Made by a program: the position numbers and the translations under genes
In this document: positions 24,034 to 33,685 of the stretch, piece after piece
Layout of the letters: the number at the start of each line of letters is the position of its first letter
Position numbering within the stretch: position 1 is the first letter of the stretch
Source: Hyphomicrobiales bacterium
GTDB lineage: Bacteria; Pseudomonadota; Alphaproteobacteria; Rhizobiales; Rhizobiaceae
Length of the DNA: 64,000 nucleotides
Assembly: GCA_900473795.1 (NCBI GenBank)
Contig: UCMT01000044.1
Location: 1 to 64,000 of the forward strand
Direction of reading: 5' to 3'
The notes under the pieces: generated by a model
Database searches by the model: none
What the model was told of the DNA's origin: nothing
The model's input: only the letters and a program-made list of their open reading frames with translations

Positions 24034-25686
24034 CTACATCTCCGAGTAAACCGGCCCTTCGCCGCCTTGCGGCGGAGCCCAGGTGATGTTCTGGTTGGGG
24101 TCCTTGATGTCACAGGTCTTGCAGTGGACGCAGTTCTGGGCGTTGATGACGAAGACTTGCCTGCCATCCTTTTCCACCCATTCGTAGACGCCCGCCGGAC
24201 AGTAGCGCGACGACGGGCCGGCATAGATATCGTGCTCGGACCGTTTCTGCAGGTCCATGTCCTTCACCTTCAGATGGACCGGCTGGTCCTCCTCATGATT
24301 GGTGTTGGACAGGAACACCGACGACAGGCGGTCGAAGGTCAGCACGCCGTCGGGCTTGGGATAGTCGATCTTCTTGTGCTTGGTCGCAGGCTCCAGCGAA
24401 GCGGCGTCGGTCTTGCCGTGCTTCAGCGTGAACGGCGAGCTGCCGAAGATCTGGTTGATCCACATGTCGAGACCGCCCAGCGCCACGCCCAGCGCCGTGC
24501 CGAACTTCGACCACAGCGGCTTGACGTTGCGCACCCGCTTCAGGTCCTTGCCGATGTCGGAGGCGCGCCAGCTATTTTCGATCTCGATCACCTCGTCATG
24601 GGCGCGACCGCTCGCGATCGCTTCCGCCAGCTTGTCGGCCGCCAGCATCCCCGACAGCACCGCATTGTGGCTGCCCTTGATGCGCGGCACGTTGACGAAG
24701 CCGGCCGAACAGCCAATCAGCGCGCCGCCGGGGAAGGTCAGCTTCGGCACAGACTGCCAGCCGCCTTCGGTGATGGCGCGGGCGCCATAGGAGATCCGCT
24801 TGCCGCCCTCGAACGTGCCACGAATGGCCGGATGCGTCTTGAAGCGCTGAAACTCCTCGAATGGGTAGAGATAGGGATTCTTGTAGTTCAGGTGAACCAC
24901 GAAGCCGACGGCGACGGTGTTGTCTTCGAGGTGATAAAGGAACGAGCCACCGCCGGTCTTCATGCCGAGCGGCCAGCCGAACGAATGCTGGACGAGGCCC
25001 TGTTTGTGGTTCTCGGGCTTGACCTGCCAGAGTTCCTTGATGCCGATGCCGAATTTTTGCGGTTCGCGATCCTTCTGGAGATCGTACTTCGCGATCAGCT
25101 GCTTGGCGAGCGAGCCGCGCACGCCCTCGCCGATCAGCGTGTACTTGCCGAGAAGCTCCATGCCGCGGGCAAAGCTCGGGCCGGGCTCGCCGTTCTTCTC
25201 GATGCCCATGTCGCCGGTGGCCACGCCGATGACCGAACCGGCCTCGTTGTAGAGAACCTCGGTCGCGGCAAAGCCGGGGTAGATCTCGACGCCGAGTTCC
25301 TCCGCCTTGGTGGCCAGCCACCGACAGACATTGCCGAGCGAAACGATGTAATTGCCGTGATTGCTCATCAGGCCAGGCATGGCGGCATTGGGGAGACGCA
25401 GGGAGCCGGCCGGACCGAGCAGCAGGAACTGGTCGTCGGTCACCAGCGTCTTGAAGGGATGATCCGTCTCCTCGCGCCAGCCCGGCAAAAGTCGGTCAAT
25501 GCCAATAGGGTCGACCACAGCGCCGGACAGAATATGCGCGCCGACTTCGGCGCCCTTTTCCAGCACGACGACGGACAGCTCCGGATTGACCTGCTTTAGC
25601 CGGATCGCAGCCGAGAGACCGGCCGGTCCGGCACCGACGATCACCACGTCGAATTCCATGCTTTCGCGTTCAGGCATCTCTCTCAT
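24034..25686 (-). CDS. Electron transfer flavoprotein-ubiquinone oxidoreductase
   Basis: The 550-residue protein takes electrons from reduced ETF and gives them to ubiquinone at the inner membrane. It shows the FAD-binding start FDVVIVGAGPAGLSAAI (about residues 12-28), the central GWPLGMKTGGGSFLYHLED region, and at the end the 4Fe-4S ligands: a cysteine in SRYCPAGVYEWV and CVHCKTCDIKDP. Length is typical (about 550). The gene closes a chain EtfB-EtfA-PurU-FolD-ETF-QO, so it should serve flavoprotein demethylases in the same operon. Most rhizobia also have a chromosomal copy, so this is likely a dedicated second one. An ATG three codons downstream is an alternative start. Confidence 0.94.
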   Translation of the reverse strand: MREMPERESMEFDVVIVGAGPAGLSAAIRLKQVNPELSVVVLEKGAEVGAHILSGAVVDPIGIDRLLPGWREETDHPFKTLVTDDQFLLLGPAGSLRLPNAAMPGLMSNHGNYIVSLGNVCRWLATKAEELGVEIYPGFAATEVLYNEAGSVIGVATGDMGIEKNGEPGPSFARGMELLGKYTLIGEGVRGSLAKQLIAKYDLQKDREPQKFGIGIKELWQVKPENHKQGLVQHSFGWPLGMKTGGGSFLYHLEDNTVAVGFVVHLNYKNPYLYPFEEFQRFKTHPAIRGTFEGGKRISYGARAITEGGWQSVPKLTFPGGALIGCSAGFVNVPRIKGSHNAVLSGMLAADKLAEAIASGRAHDEVIEIENSWRASDIGKDLKRVRNVKPLWSKFGTALGVALGGLDMWINQIFGSSPFTLKHGKTDAASLEPATKHKKIDYPKPDGVLTFDRLSSVFLSNTNHEEDQPVHLKVKDMDLQKRSEHDIYAGPSSRYCPAGVYEWVEKDGRQVFVINAQNCVHCKTCDIKDPNQNITWAPPQGGEGPVYSEM

Positions 25687-25705
25687 TTAGCACGGGCCTC
25701 ATTAC

Positions 25706-26608
25706 CTACGAGAATTTTGGTGGCGTCTTGCCGGCCTTACGGTGGGCGGCGATAACGGTGTTTGCCATCAACATGGCGATTGTCATCGGACCGACGCCAC
25801 CGGGAACAGGGGTGATGGCACTGGCGACCTTGGCGCATTCCTCGAATGCGACGTCACCGACGAGGCGGGACTTACCCTCACCCTTTTCCGGAGCATCAAC
25901 GCGGTTGATGCCAACATCGATGACTGTCGCGCCGGGCTTTACCCAGTCGGCCTTTACCATCTCCGCACGGCCTACTGCGGCAACAAGGATATCCGCGTTT
26001 CGGCAGACACTGGCGAGTTCTTTCGTGCGTGAATGCGCCGTCGTGACCGTGGCATTGGCGGCGAGCAGCAGGGCCGACATTGGTTTACCGAAAAGGTTGG
26101 ACCGGCCGATCACGACCGCGTTGAGGCCTGAGAGGTCTTGACCGTGGACACGGCGAACGAACACCATCGCGCCAGCGGGCGTGCAGGAGAGGAGCCCGCC
26201 ATCCAGATCGCCCGTCGCGACCTTGCCGGCGTTGACAATATGCAAGCCATCGACATCCTTCTCCGGGCTGATCGACTGAATGACTGGCTCGGAGCTGAGA
26301 TGCTTAGGCAGCGGCAGTTGCACAAGGATGCCGTGGATGGCTTCATCGCCATTCAGTGTCTCGATCAGACGCGCAAGCTCTTCTTGCGTCGTCTCTTCCG
26401 GTAGCGTGTGCTGAACGGAAAGGAAGCCGCACTCCTTCGCCATCTTGCTTTTGGACGCAACATAGGCGCGGCTCGCTGGATCATTGCCGACAATCACAAC
26501 GGCAAGACCAGGTGTGACGCCCGCCTCCTTTTCCAGGACCTCAGTGGAGGTCTTCACCGAGTCAATCACAGACCCAGCAATCTGCTTGCCGTCGATAATA
26601 TTCCCCAT
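25706..26608 (-). CDS. folD: Methylene-THF dehydrogenase/methenyl-THF cyclohydrolase FolD
   Basis: The 300-residue bifunctional enzyme oxidises 5,10-methylene-THF to 10-formyl-THF in the cytoplasm. Key features are the [13 protein letters not shown] segment with the catalytic Lys (about residues 50-62), [11 protein letters not shown], the PEKDVDGLH signature and the Rossmann motif [13 protein letters not shown]. The end has [15 protein letters not shown]. It lies between purU and the ETF-QO gene in the demethylation operon. It would convert methylene-THF made by the folate-linked demethylases into formyl-THF for PurU. Likely a second, pathway-specific copy. Confidence 0.95.
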   Translation of the reverse strand: MGNIIDGKQIAGSVIDSVKTSTEVLEKEAGVTPGLAVVIVGNDPASRAYVASKSKMAKECGFLSVQHTLPEETTQEELARLIETLNGDEAIHGILVQLPLPKHLSSEPVIQSISPEKDVDGLHIVNAGKVATGDLDGGLLSCTPAGAMVFVRRVHGQDLSGLNAVVIGRSNLFGKPMSALLLAANATVTTAHSRTKELASVCRNADILVAAVGRAEMVKADWVKPGATVIDVGINRVDAPEKGEGKSRLVGDVAFEECAKVASAITPVPGGVGPMTIAMLMANTVIAAHRKAGKTPPKFS

Positions 26609-26611
26609 CAG

Positions 26612-27496
26612 TCAGCCCATCCGTTCCGAAACGTAGGAGCCTGGGCTCGCCGGGAATACGACCGTGCGGTTCCCGTTGATGAAGGTGCGGTGATGGATGT
26701 GCGCGTGGATGGCGCGGGCCAGCACCTGGCTTTCGACATCACGACCAATCGAGATATAATCCTCGGCTGACTGCGCATGAGTGATGCGGGCGACGTCCTG
26801 TTCAATGATCGGTCCTTCGTCAAGATCGGCCGTAACGTAATGCGCCGTCGCTCCAATCAGCTTCACACCGCGCTCGAAGGCCTGCTTGTAGGGGTTAGCG
26901 CCCTTGAAGCTCGGCAAGAAGGAATGATGGATGTTGATAATCTTGCCCGACATCTTCTGGCACATCTGATCAGACAGGATCTGCATGTAGCGAGCGAGCA
27001 CAATGAGTTCGGTGCCGGTCTGCTCAACCACGTCCATGATACGGGCTTCCGCCTGCGGCTTGTTGGCCTTAGTCACCGGGATATGGTGGAACGGGATGTC
27101 GTGGTTCACGACGACCTTCTGGTAGTCGAAATGATTGGAGACGACGCCGACGATCTCGATCGGCAGCGCGCCGATCTTCCAGCGGTAGAGCAGATCGTTG
27201 AGGCAATGGCCGAAACGCGACACCATCAGCAACACCTTCATTTTTGTGTCGCCGCTATGGAAGTCGCTGATCATGCCAAACTTCTTTTGGACGGGCTCAA
27301 AAGCCTCTGTGATCTCCTGGATGCTTACACCTTGTTCACTGGTGAAGGTAAGTCTCATAAAGAACATACCCGTGTTGAGATCGTCGAACTGCGAGGAGTC
27401 AACGATGTTGCAGCCTTTGTCCGCCAGCAACCCGGTAATAGCGGCCACAATTCCGCGGGTGGATACGCATGATACGTTGAGGATGTACGTGTTCAT
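26612..27496 (-). CDS. purU: Formyltetrahydrofolate deformylase PurU
   Basis: The 294-residue enzyme hydrolyses 10-formyl-THF to formate and THF. An N-terminal ACT domain (about residues 1-80, NTYILNVSCVSTRGIVAAIT) precedes the formyltransferase-like catalytic domain, which has INIHHSFLPSFKGANPY, IGATAHYVTADLDEGPIIEQ and the catalytic N/H/D set within these. I chose the ATG at 27496, which matches family starts and has GGA upstream; 27508 is possible. Together with FolD it regenerates free THF for the demethylases and ends the one-carbon flow at formate. folD follows three bases downstream. Confidence 0.93.
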   Translation of the reverse strand: MNTYILNVSCVSTRGIVAAITGLLADKGCNIVDSSQFDDLNTGMFFMRLTFTSEQGVSIQEITEAFEPVQKKFGMISDFHSGDTKMKVLLMVSRFGHCLNDLLYRWKIGALPIEIVGVVSNHFDYQKVVVNHDIPFHHIPVTKANKPQAEARIMDVVEQTGTELIVLARYMQILSDQMCQKMSGKIINIHHSFLPSFKGANPYKQAFERGVKLIGATAHYVTADLDEGPIIEQDVARITHAQSAEDYISIGRDVESQVLARAIHAHIHHRTFINGNRTVVFPASPGSYVSERMG

Positions 27497-27523
27497 TTTC
27501 AGGTCCATTTGATGTTGTGTTGA

Positions 27524-28453
27524 TTAGATGGCCTGCTCAAGATCAGGTAGTGCCTCGAAGAGATCAGCCACGAGACCGTAGTCCGCCACCTGGAAGATTG
27601 GGGCTTCCTCGTCCTTGTTGATGGCGACGATGACCTTCGAGTCCTTCATGCCGGCCAGATGCTGGATAGCGCCGGAGATGCCGCAGGCGATATAGAGTTG
27701 CGGCGCGACCACCTTGCCGGTCTGGCCGACCTGCCAGTCATTGGGTGCATAACCGGCGTCGACAGCGGCGCGCGATGCGCCGACGGCGGCGCCGAGCTTA
27801 TCGGCAACAGGAAGGATGACCTCCTGGAACTTTTCCGACGAGCCGAGTGCGCGGCCACCCGAGATGATGATCTTTGCCGAGGTCAGTTCCGGACGGTCCG
27901 ACGAGGACAAAGCATCGCCAACGAAGGAGGACAGGCCGGGATTGGCGGCAGCCGCGATGGCTTCAACCGCAGCCGAACCGCCGTCACCGTTCGAGGCGAA
28001 GCTGGCCGTGCGCACGGTGATGACCTTCTTGGCATCGCCCGACTGGACGGTCTGGATGGCATTGCCGGCATAGATCGGCCGCTTGAAGGTGTCGGCCGAA
28101 ACAACCTCGGTGATTTCCGAGATCTGGGCGACGTCGAGCAGGGCGGCAACGCGCGGCAGCACGTTCTTGCCCACCGATGTCGCCGCCGTGATGATGGTGT
28201 CATAGGCCGGCGCCAGCGAGACGATCAGGGCTGCCAGCGGCTCGGCCAGATTGTTGGCCAGATCGTCGCTATCGGCCAGTAGCACCTTGGCGACGCCCGA
28301 CAGCTTGGCGGCTGCGTCGGCTGCGGCCTGCGCGCCCTTGCCGGCGACCAGCACATGCACGTCGCCACCGATCTTTGCGGCTGCGGTCAGCGTCTTGGTC
28401 GTCTGGTCCGAAAGCGTTGCATTGTCGTGGTCAGCCAGAAGAAGAATGGTCAT
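27524..28453 (-). CDS. etfA: Electron transfer flavoprotein alpha subunit
   Basis: The 309-residue FAD-binding subunit has the C-terminal FAD domain with [48 protein letters not shown] (plus [12 protein letters not shown]) and [16 protein letters not shown], which are family signatures. It pairs with EtfB encoded just upstream and accepts electrons from flavin dehydrogenases. The neighbouring TMADH-like and DMGDH-like proteins are known types of ETF donors. Length is standard. Confidence 0.95.
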   Translation of the reverse strand: MTILLLADHDNATLSDQTTKTLTAAAKIGGDVHVLVAGKGAQAAADAAAKLSGVAKVLLADSDDLANNLAEPLAALIVSLAPAYDTIITAATSVGKNVLPRVAALLDVAQISEITEVVSADTFKRPIYAGNAIQTVQSGDAKKVITVRTASFASNGDGGSAAVEAIAAAANPGLSSFVGDALSSSDRPELTSAKIIISGGRALGSSEKFQEVILPVADKLGAAVGASRAAVDAGYAPNDWQVGQTGKVVAPQLYIACGISGAIQHLAGMKDSKVIVAINKDEEAPIFQVADYGLVADLFEALPDLEQAI

Positions 28454-28477
28454 GATCGTATATTCCTTTCCTGAACC

Positions 28478-29227
28478 TTACAGAACGCCGGCTTCGTTTT
28501 TCAGCTTGTCGACAAGCTCGGCGACGGACTTGACCTTGATGCCGGCCTTGCGGCCACCCGGCTCTTCGGTCTTGAGGACCTTGAGGCGCGGCGTCGTGTC
28601 GACGCCGAAATCGGCGGGCGTCTTCTTGTCGAGCGGCTTCTTCTTGGCCTTCATGATGTTCGGCAGCGAGGCGTAGCGCGGCTCGTTCAGGCGAAGATCC
28701 GTGGTGACCACGGCCGGAAGCTTGATCTCGATGGTCTGCAGACCGCCATCGACTTCGCGCGTCACTTGCGCCTTGCCGTCGCCGATCTCGACCTTGGAGG
28801 CAAATGTGCCCTGTGCCCAGCCAAGAAGGGCGGACAGCATCTGGCCGGTCTGGTTGCTGTCGTCGTCGATCGCCTGCTTGCCGACGATGACGAGGCCGGG
28901 CTGTTCGGCCTCGACGACGCCCTTGACGATCTTGGCCACTGCCAGCGGTTCGATAACGTCATCGGTCTCGACCAGAATGGCGCGATCCGCGCCCATGGCG
29001 AGTGCCGTGCGCAGCGTTTCTTCCGCCTTGGCCGGGCCGATGGAGACGACAACGACTTCGGACGCCTTGCCGGCTTCCTTCAGGCGCAGGGCTTCTTCGA
29101 CCGAAATTTCGTCGAACGGGTTCATCGACATCTTGACGTTGGCAAGCTCGACGCCCGAACCGTCCGCCTTGACGCGGATCTTCACGTTGTAGTCGACAAC
29201 GCGCTTGACTGTGACCAGAATTTTCAT
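28478..29227 (-). CDS. etfB: Electron transfer flavoprotein beta subunit
   Basis: The 249-residue subunit binds AMP and forms the ETF dimer with EtfA. It begins [20 protein letters not shown], followed by [20 protein letters not shown] (family signature) and [18 protein letters not shown]. The end [17 protein letters not shown] is also typical. It lies between the GcvT-like gene and etfA with gaps of 15 and 24 bases, within one operon, so ETF is co-expressed with the demethylases. Confidence 0.95.
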   Translation of the reverse strand: MKILVTVKRVVDYNVKIRVKADGSGVELANVKMSMNPFDEISVEEALRLKEAGKASEVVVVSIGPAKAEETLRTALAMGADRAILVETDDVIEPLAVAKIVKGVVEAEQPGLVIVGKQAIDDDSNQTGQMLSALLGWAQGTFASKVEIGDGKAQVTREVDGGLQTIEIKLPAVVTTDLRLNEPRYASLPNIMKAKKKPLDKKTPADFGVDTTPRLKVLKTEEPGGRKAGIKVKSVAELVDKLKNEAGVL

Positions 29228-29242
29228 GAACGATCCTCCTGC

Positions 29243-30355
29243 TCAAGCACGCGAACGGATGGACTTTGGGTCGTAGACGGCGGTCCTGCGAACCGTGACA
29301 CCTGTTCCATCTTCCAGTGTGAGAACTTGTCCGTCGCCTGCGCAGGCGATCTGGACGTAAGCCAAGGCAAGTCCGTGCCCGACAGTGTGTCCATGCGCAG
29401 CCGAGGTGACTTTTCCGATGGCGTCACCACCGAGCTTCACCACCGTTCCAATCGCGGGAAGAACAGAACCCACAGGAAGTTCGAGAAGAACGAGCATGCG
29501 CTCCACTCCGTCCTGCTTCTGTCGTTCGACAACCGCCTTGCCAGGATAGGATGCGTCCTTCGGTTTCACGGTCCAACCCAATCCCGCTTCAACGGGTGTG
29601 GTGTCCTCACCGATATCCCGGCCCCAGATCGGATAACGCTTCTCGATACGAAGCGAGCCCATCGACCCGGCCCCGCACGGCACGAGCCCGAGCGGCTTGC
29701 CAGCTTCCAGGAGGGCGTCATAGAAACTCTCGATGTGCTCGGTCGGCACCCAAAGTTCGTAGCCAAGTTCGCCGGTGAAACCCGTTCGCGTGACGATGAC
29801 GTCGTCCACGCCGGCTACCGTTGTCTTGACCATCCCGAAACCAGGAAGCGCTTGGCCGGAAACATCCCCACTTGTAACGCGCTCCAGGCAGGCACGCGAC
29901 TGCGGCCCCTGAAGGGAAAGCGACACGTATCGATATCCGAGCGAAACGACGTGCACGCCGTAAGGCTTTCCGCACTCCTTGAGGTAGGCTTCGACCTTTT
30001 CGACACGATGGGGCGCAGGAACGACCCAGAACGTGTCCGGCGCCGGACGATAGGTGATAACATCGTCGATGAAGCCGCCATTTTCGTTCAGGATGCCGCC
30101 ATAGATGCCCCTTCCCGGAGCGACCTTTGACATATCCGCCACGAACGTCTCGTTCAGAAATGTCTCGGCTTTTGCGCCTGCGACTTCGACAAGAAACTGC
30201 CCGAAAATCTCGAACAGGCCTGCCGCGTTTCGCACGGCCTCATGTTCTGATTTCGCATCCGTAAAGACGTTGGCGGTGAGAAAATGGGCCTTCTCGGCCA
30301 TCTCTGCATTGCGCGCCTTGAAGGCGTGATAAAGCGGCGTCCGTTTTGCGGTCAT
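29243..30355 (-). CDS. Free-standing GcvT-like tetrahydrofolate methyl/aminomethyltransferase
   Basis: The 370-residue protein is a single GcvT-family unit: an N-terminal folate-binding domain and C-terminal barrel. It has LNENGGFIDDVITYR with the folate-contacting Asp, VSLSLQGPQSRACLERV, TRTGFTGELGYELWVP and EAGLGWTVKP. The family moves one-carbon units to THF (glycine cleavage T protein, DMSP demethylase DmdA, folate parts of DMGDH). No glycine-cleavage P or H gene is nearby, so glycine cleavage is unlikely. It sits between the StcD-like demethylase and etfB, which suggests capture of the methyl carbon as methylene-THF. Start chosen at MTAKRTP; a longer frame runs into the gene before it. 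Confidence 0.85.
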   Translation of the reverse strand: MTAKRTPLYHAFKARNAEMAEKAHFLTANVFTDAKSEHEAVRNAAGLFEIFGQFLVEVAGAKAETFLNETFVADMSKVAPGRGIYGGILNENGGFIDDVITYRPAPDTFWVVPAPHRVEKVEAYLKECGKPYGVHVVSLGYRYVSLSLQGPQSRACLERVTSGDVSGQALPGFGMVKTTVAGVDDVIVTRTGFTGELGYELWVPTEHIESFYDALLEAGKPLGLVPCGAGSMGSLRIEKRYPIWGRDIGEDTTPVEAGLGWTVKPKDASYPGKAVVERQKQDGVERMLVLLELPVGSVLPAIGTVVKLGGDAIGKVTSAAHGHTVGHGLALAYVQIACAGDGQVLTLEDGTGVTVRRTAVYDPKSIRSRA

Positions 30356-30375
30356 GATTGTCGATTCCTTCGATC

Positions 30376-32415
30376 TCAGAGAAAAAGTGTTGGGCGCTCG
30401 CGCTTGAAAACGCGGTCGTCGGGCTCCGTGCCGAGCAGTTCGCGCGCATGACGATGGCCGGAATAGACTGCGCCCTGGATGATGCCCGGACACTCTGCAT
30501 CGCCGATTGTGCGGTAAGGCAAGCCTCGCGCGATGAGCGCTTCCCCAAGACGCGTGTCGGGCAGACGTGTGCCCACGGCGATCAACGTTGCAGCCGCAAT
30601 TGCCGGCAGCGCCTCCCCCGTGTCACCTCGGCTGACAGCAAGCCCCTCCCCGCTCCAGCCGGTTGCGACGCTGTTCGGATACATACGCACACCGGCGGCT
30701 TTCATCTCGGCCAGCATGCGGGGTTGCTCGAGCGTATGGCCCATCCAGGCCGAAAGCGATGGCATGGGAGTTACCAGATGCACGGCGTGTCCCCTCGCAG
30801 CCAGATCAGCCGCCAGCGCATTGGCCATGTAATAGTGATCATCGTCGTAGATGACGACTGAATGGCCTACGGCAGCCCCGTCCATGACATCGTCGGGTGT
30901 CAGAGCTGCACCCGCGAAACCAGGTATTGGAGTGAGGCGCGTTCGCCCAGCCCCATCGCCGCGCCATGGAGCACCGGTTGCGAGGAGGACATGGTCAGCC
31001 CCGAACTCAGCAATGCCGTCGGCATCCAGCTCGCTACCGGGATAGAGATTGACGTTTGGCATCTGCTGAAGCTGGTAGAGTCGATAGTCCTTGACCCGCC
31101 CCCAGGAAGCAAGACCCTTAATCCGAGCCTCGCGCGCTGAGCGACCACCCATTTCCTCGGCGCGTTCGGCCACCGTCACCTCGTGGCCCGCCTTGGCAAG
31201 CACCAGCGCCGCCTCAAGGCCCGCGGGTCCGGAGCCCACGATCAGTACGGTCTTTGCATTGCCGGCCGCGGGGATCTTCTCAGGGTGCCAACCGCGACGC
31301 CATTCCTCGGAAATCGTCGGATTTTGCGTGCATCGCAGTTCCACCCCGATCGTCTCGACCGCGACGCAAATGTTGCAGCCAATGCACTCTCGGATGTCTT
31401 CGATCCGGCCCTCACGGACTTTTGCAGGCAGGAATGGATCCGCAATAGACGGACGGGCTGCACCGATGAGATCGAGGACACCACGCCTGATCTGGCTGAC
31501 CATCGCATCCGGAGAGGTGAAGCGCCCGACGCCCAGGACCGGTTTGCCGGTTACCTGCTTCACAAAGCTGGTAAATTCCTCCTGGAAACCTTCGGCATCA
31601 TAGCGAGCCGTGCCGCTGTCTCGGCTCCAGGACGAGACATTCACATCCCAAAGGTCAGGTAGGTCGGCGAGCGCCTCAATGACATCCTTGCCCTCGCCGC
31701 TATTCAGGATACGCTTCGGGCCGGAAAGCTCATGCACTGCAAAGCGCACCGCAACCGCCATGTCGTCACCCGCTTCCTCCTTGGTTTCCTCCAACACCTC
31801 GCGGAAAAGTCGCAGCCGGTTTTCAAAGCTGCCGCCATACTCGTCTGTGCGGAAGTTGTAAGCAGGAGACAGGAAGTGCCACAAAATCGAGGCTTCGTGC
31901 GAGGCGTAGACATAGACGATATCATAACCGGCGGCCTTTGCCCGTCGCGTTGCCGCGCGGTACATCTGTCGCAGATTGCGGATATCGTCTTTGTCCATAG
32001 CCTTCGCCATGAAGGGCATGTCCGGCTTCAGGATAGGGACGACGGATGGCCCCATCGCCGGATATCCTGTCGATATCCCCCGCGAACGAATTCCCGTATG
32101 CGCAAGTTCAATCGAGGCGAGCGCTCCATGAGAATGGATTCGCTCGACAGATCGCGCATGCGCGGCGACATCGCCCTCGTCCCAAAGCCGCTCATATGGC
32201 AAACCGGCGAGATCAGAGGTGGGATCGATTTCGCTCAGTTGCATTGCCACAATGCCCCAACCGCCTTCCGCGCGGGTTTCGCGGATGCCAATGGCTCCGT
32301 TCGGCATCAGATAGCTGTGGCCGATCGCATGCGGCATCGACACGAACCGGTTTGGTGCGGTGACTGGCCCGATCTTCAGCGGCTCGAAAAGAATTGAATA
32401 GCGCGGATCCATCAC
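30376..32415 (-). CDS. TMADH/StcD-like Fe-S flavoprotein N-demethylase
   Basis: The 679-residue protein has the three-part layout of trimethylamine dehydrogenase and the N-methylproline demethylase StcD: an old-yellow-enzyme FMN barrel (about residues 5-340), a 4Fe-4S cluster (CIGCNICV...LRCTQNPT, about 343-366) and a dinucleotide-binding half (VLIVGSGPAGLEAALVLAKA from about 390). TMADH links FMN to Cys30 in a PHC motif; here that position is Ala (PHAIG), so FMN would be bound without the covalent link. The etfBA genes follow in the same operon. I infer oxidation of a secondary or tertiary N-methyl amine, releasing formaldehyde or methylene-THF. Substrate unknown. Confidence 0.85.
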   Translation of the reverse strand: MMDPRYSILFEPLKIGPVTAPNRFVSMPHAIGHSYLMPNGAIGIRETRAEGGWGIVAMQLSEIDPTSDLAGLPYERLWDEGDVAAHARSVERIHSHGALASIELAHTGIRSRGISTGYPAMGPSVVPILKPDMPFMAKAMDKDDIRNLRQMYRAATRRAKAAGYDIVYVYASHEASILWHFLSPAYNFRTDEYGGSFENRLRLFREVLEETKEEAGDDMAVAVRFAVHELSGPKRILNSGEGKDVIEALADLPDLWDVNVSSWSRDSGTARYDAEGFQEEFTSFVKQVTGKPVLGVGRFTSPDAMVSQIRRGVLDLIGAARPSIADPFLPAKVREGRIEDIRECIGCNICVAVETIGVELRCTQNPTISEEWRRGWHPEKIPAAGNAKTVLIVGSGPAGLEAALVLAKAGHEVTVAERAEEMGGRSAREARIKGLASWGRVKDYRLYQLQQMPNVNLYPGSELDADGIAEFGADHVLLATGAPWRGDGAGRTRLTPIPGFAGAALTPDDVMDGAAVGHSVVIYDDDHYYMANALAADLAARGHAVHLVTPMPSLSAWMGHTLEQPRMLAEMKAAGVRMYPNSVATGWSGEGLAVSRGDTGEALPAIAAATLIAVGTRLPDTRLGEALIARGLPYRTIGDAECPGIIQGAVYSGHRHARELLGTEPDDRVFKRERPTLFL

Positions 32416-32419
32416 ATCG

Positions 32420-33661
32420 TTACCGCGTCATCTTGATGGTGCCGTCGGCGATCCACCGATCGATGATCTCGAGCACCTTTTCCGAAAAGGCCAAGTCGTT
32501 TATGTGGCAATCGAGCACCGAAAGCTCGATCGGATCGACCATCACCTTCCGATATTCGTCTACCATTTCGCCAAGTGCTTCCGGATCATGCGCGGGCATG
32601 CCCTCGACGTCCCAGGCATGAATGCCCTGCGTGGGAAGCACGAAATGAACCGGTCCCTTGGACTGCTGCAGCCGGTGAGCCACCTCACGAGCAAGTTCGC
32701 GGCGTTCGTCCGCGCTCAGTGAGGCGGAGGCGAGCAGGCGGTTGTGAGCATGATAGGGCCGATCCCGGAACCGTTCGGGTACGGGCTGCCATGTCGCGAA
32801 GTCGATCATGTCGCCAAAGGCGGGTGCGGCAATGATCGGTGTGCCCAGGCGACCGGCGGCCGTCATGCGGCTGGCGCCGGCGTTCACGACAGAGCCCACC
32901 ATGAGATTGCCGATCTCGGCGACGGCAAGCTCCAGGACGGCCGCGAAGTAGCCTTGCTCCGCAAGGCATTCCAAAGCCATGCCGCCCATGCCCGTTCCAT
33001 GAAAGACTGCGACCGAAAAGCCGCGGTCGATCAACGGCTGACGCAGATGAACCATATAGTGAAGAGCGGAAGAGCCGAAGCTCACCATACCGATGACTGG
33101 CCGGTCCGGGTCCGGCGGCTCCACTGCGAGCGCTGCACCATAGATGGCGCCGGCCGCCTGGCTGAGCGTCGCCTTGCAGATGTCGTTGAGGCCGTAGAGA
33201 CCGCCAGCCCACAGGATCATCTGGATATCCGCGGAAAGCCTGTCCGGCGCTATCAGCGGCGAAAACGCGATCGTCGAGACAACATATTTCGGAACGCCGA
33301 TCGGCAGCGCGCGGGCGCAATCCAATGCGAGGTCGGTACCCATGGTGCCACCAAGGGCAATCATGCCGTCTATGCGACCTTCGGCATAGAGTTTGGCGCA
33401 GAGCGTGGACGCACCAGAAGCCATGATCTGCATGGCCAGATTCTCGTCACCGGCGTTGGCCGCCTCATCGATCGTCTTGCCGATGGCGGCCGTGACCTCG
33501 TGTTTAGAAATGTCCGTCGGTTGCGACGGATCCCCAAGCACGCTGACGTCCATCGAGATCACGTTCCCGCCGAGCTTCTTGATGCAGTCCGCGACGTAAT
33601 TGAGCTCTTGATCCTTCGTATCGTAGGTGCCGATCACGAGAATTGTTTTTATTGCGCTCAT
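32420..33661 (-). CDS. UPF0261/Tm-1-like ATP-binding protein
   Basis: The 413-residue protein belongs to the UPF0261 family, related to the N-terminal part of the plant virus-resistance protein Tm-1. It begins with KTILVIGTYDTKDQELNYVA (GTxDTK motif). It has MIALGGTMGTDLALDCARAL, VSTIAFSPLIAPDRL and FHGTGMGGMALECLAEQGYF. Some members bind ATP, but no reaction is established. It usually pairs with a TIM-barrel partner; none is present here. The position between two N-demethylase genes suggests a role in the same catabolic pathway. This operon is a useful clue to its function. Confidence 0.85.
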   Translation of the reverse strand: MSAIKTILVIGTYDTKDQELNYVADCIKKLGGNVISMDVSVLGDPSQPTDISKHEVTAAIGKTIDEAANAGDENLAMQIMASGASTLCAKLYAEGRIDGMIALGGTMGTDLALDCARALPIGVPKYVVSTIAFSPLIAPDRLSADIQMILWAGGLYGLNDICKATLSQAAGAIYGAALAVEPPDPDRPVIGMVSFGSSALHYMVHLRQPLIDRGFSVAVFHGTGMGGMALECLAEQGYFAAVLELAVAEIGNLMVGSVVNAGASRMTAAGRLGTPIIAAPAFGDMIDFATWQPVPERFRDRPYHAHNRLLASASLSADERRELAREVAHRLQQSKGPVHFVLPTQGIHAWDVEGMPAHDPEALGEMVDEYRKVMVDPIELSVLDCHINDLAFSEKVLEIIDRWIADGTIKMTR

Positions 33662-33685
33662 CTTCAGTTCCCCTTTTTTAGTGTA

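Noticed and set aside
23902-25599. 565-codon plus-strand frame opposite the ETF-QO gene
   Set aside because: It is the complement of a strongly conserved gene; its composition (His- and Arg-rich, no motifs) is typical of antisense frames in GC-rich DNA.
28766-30130. 454-codon plus-strand frame opposite etfB and the GcvT-like gene
   Set aside because: It spans two real genes on the other strand and shows no family features.
29243-30355. Glycine cleavage system and glycine riboswitch
   Set aside because: No gcvP or gcvH is present and the GcvT-like gene lies inside a tight operon with a 20-base gap, too short for a riboswitch.
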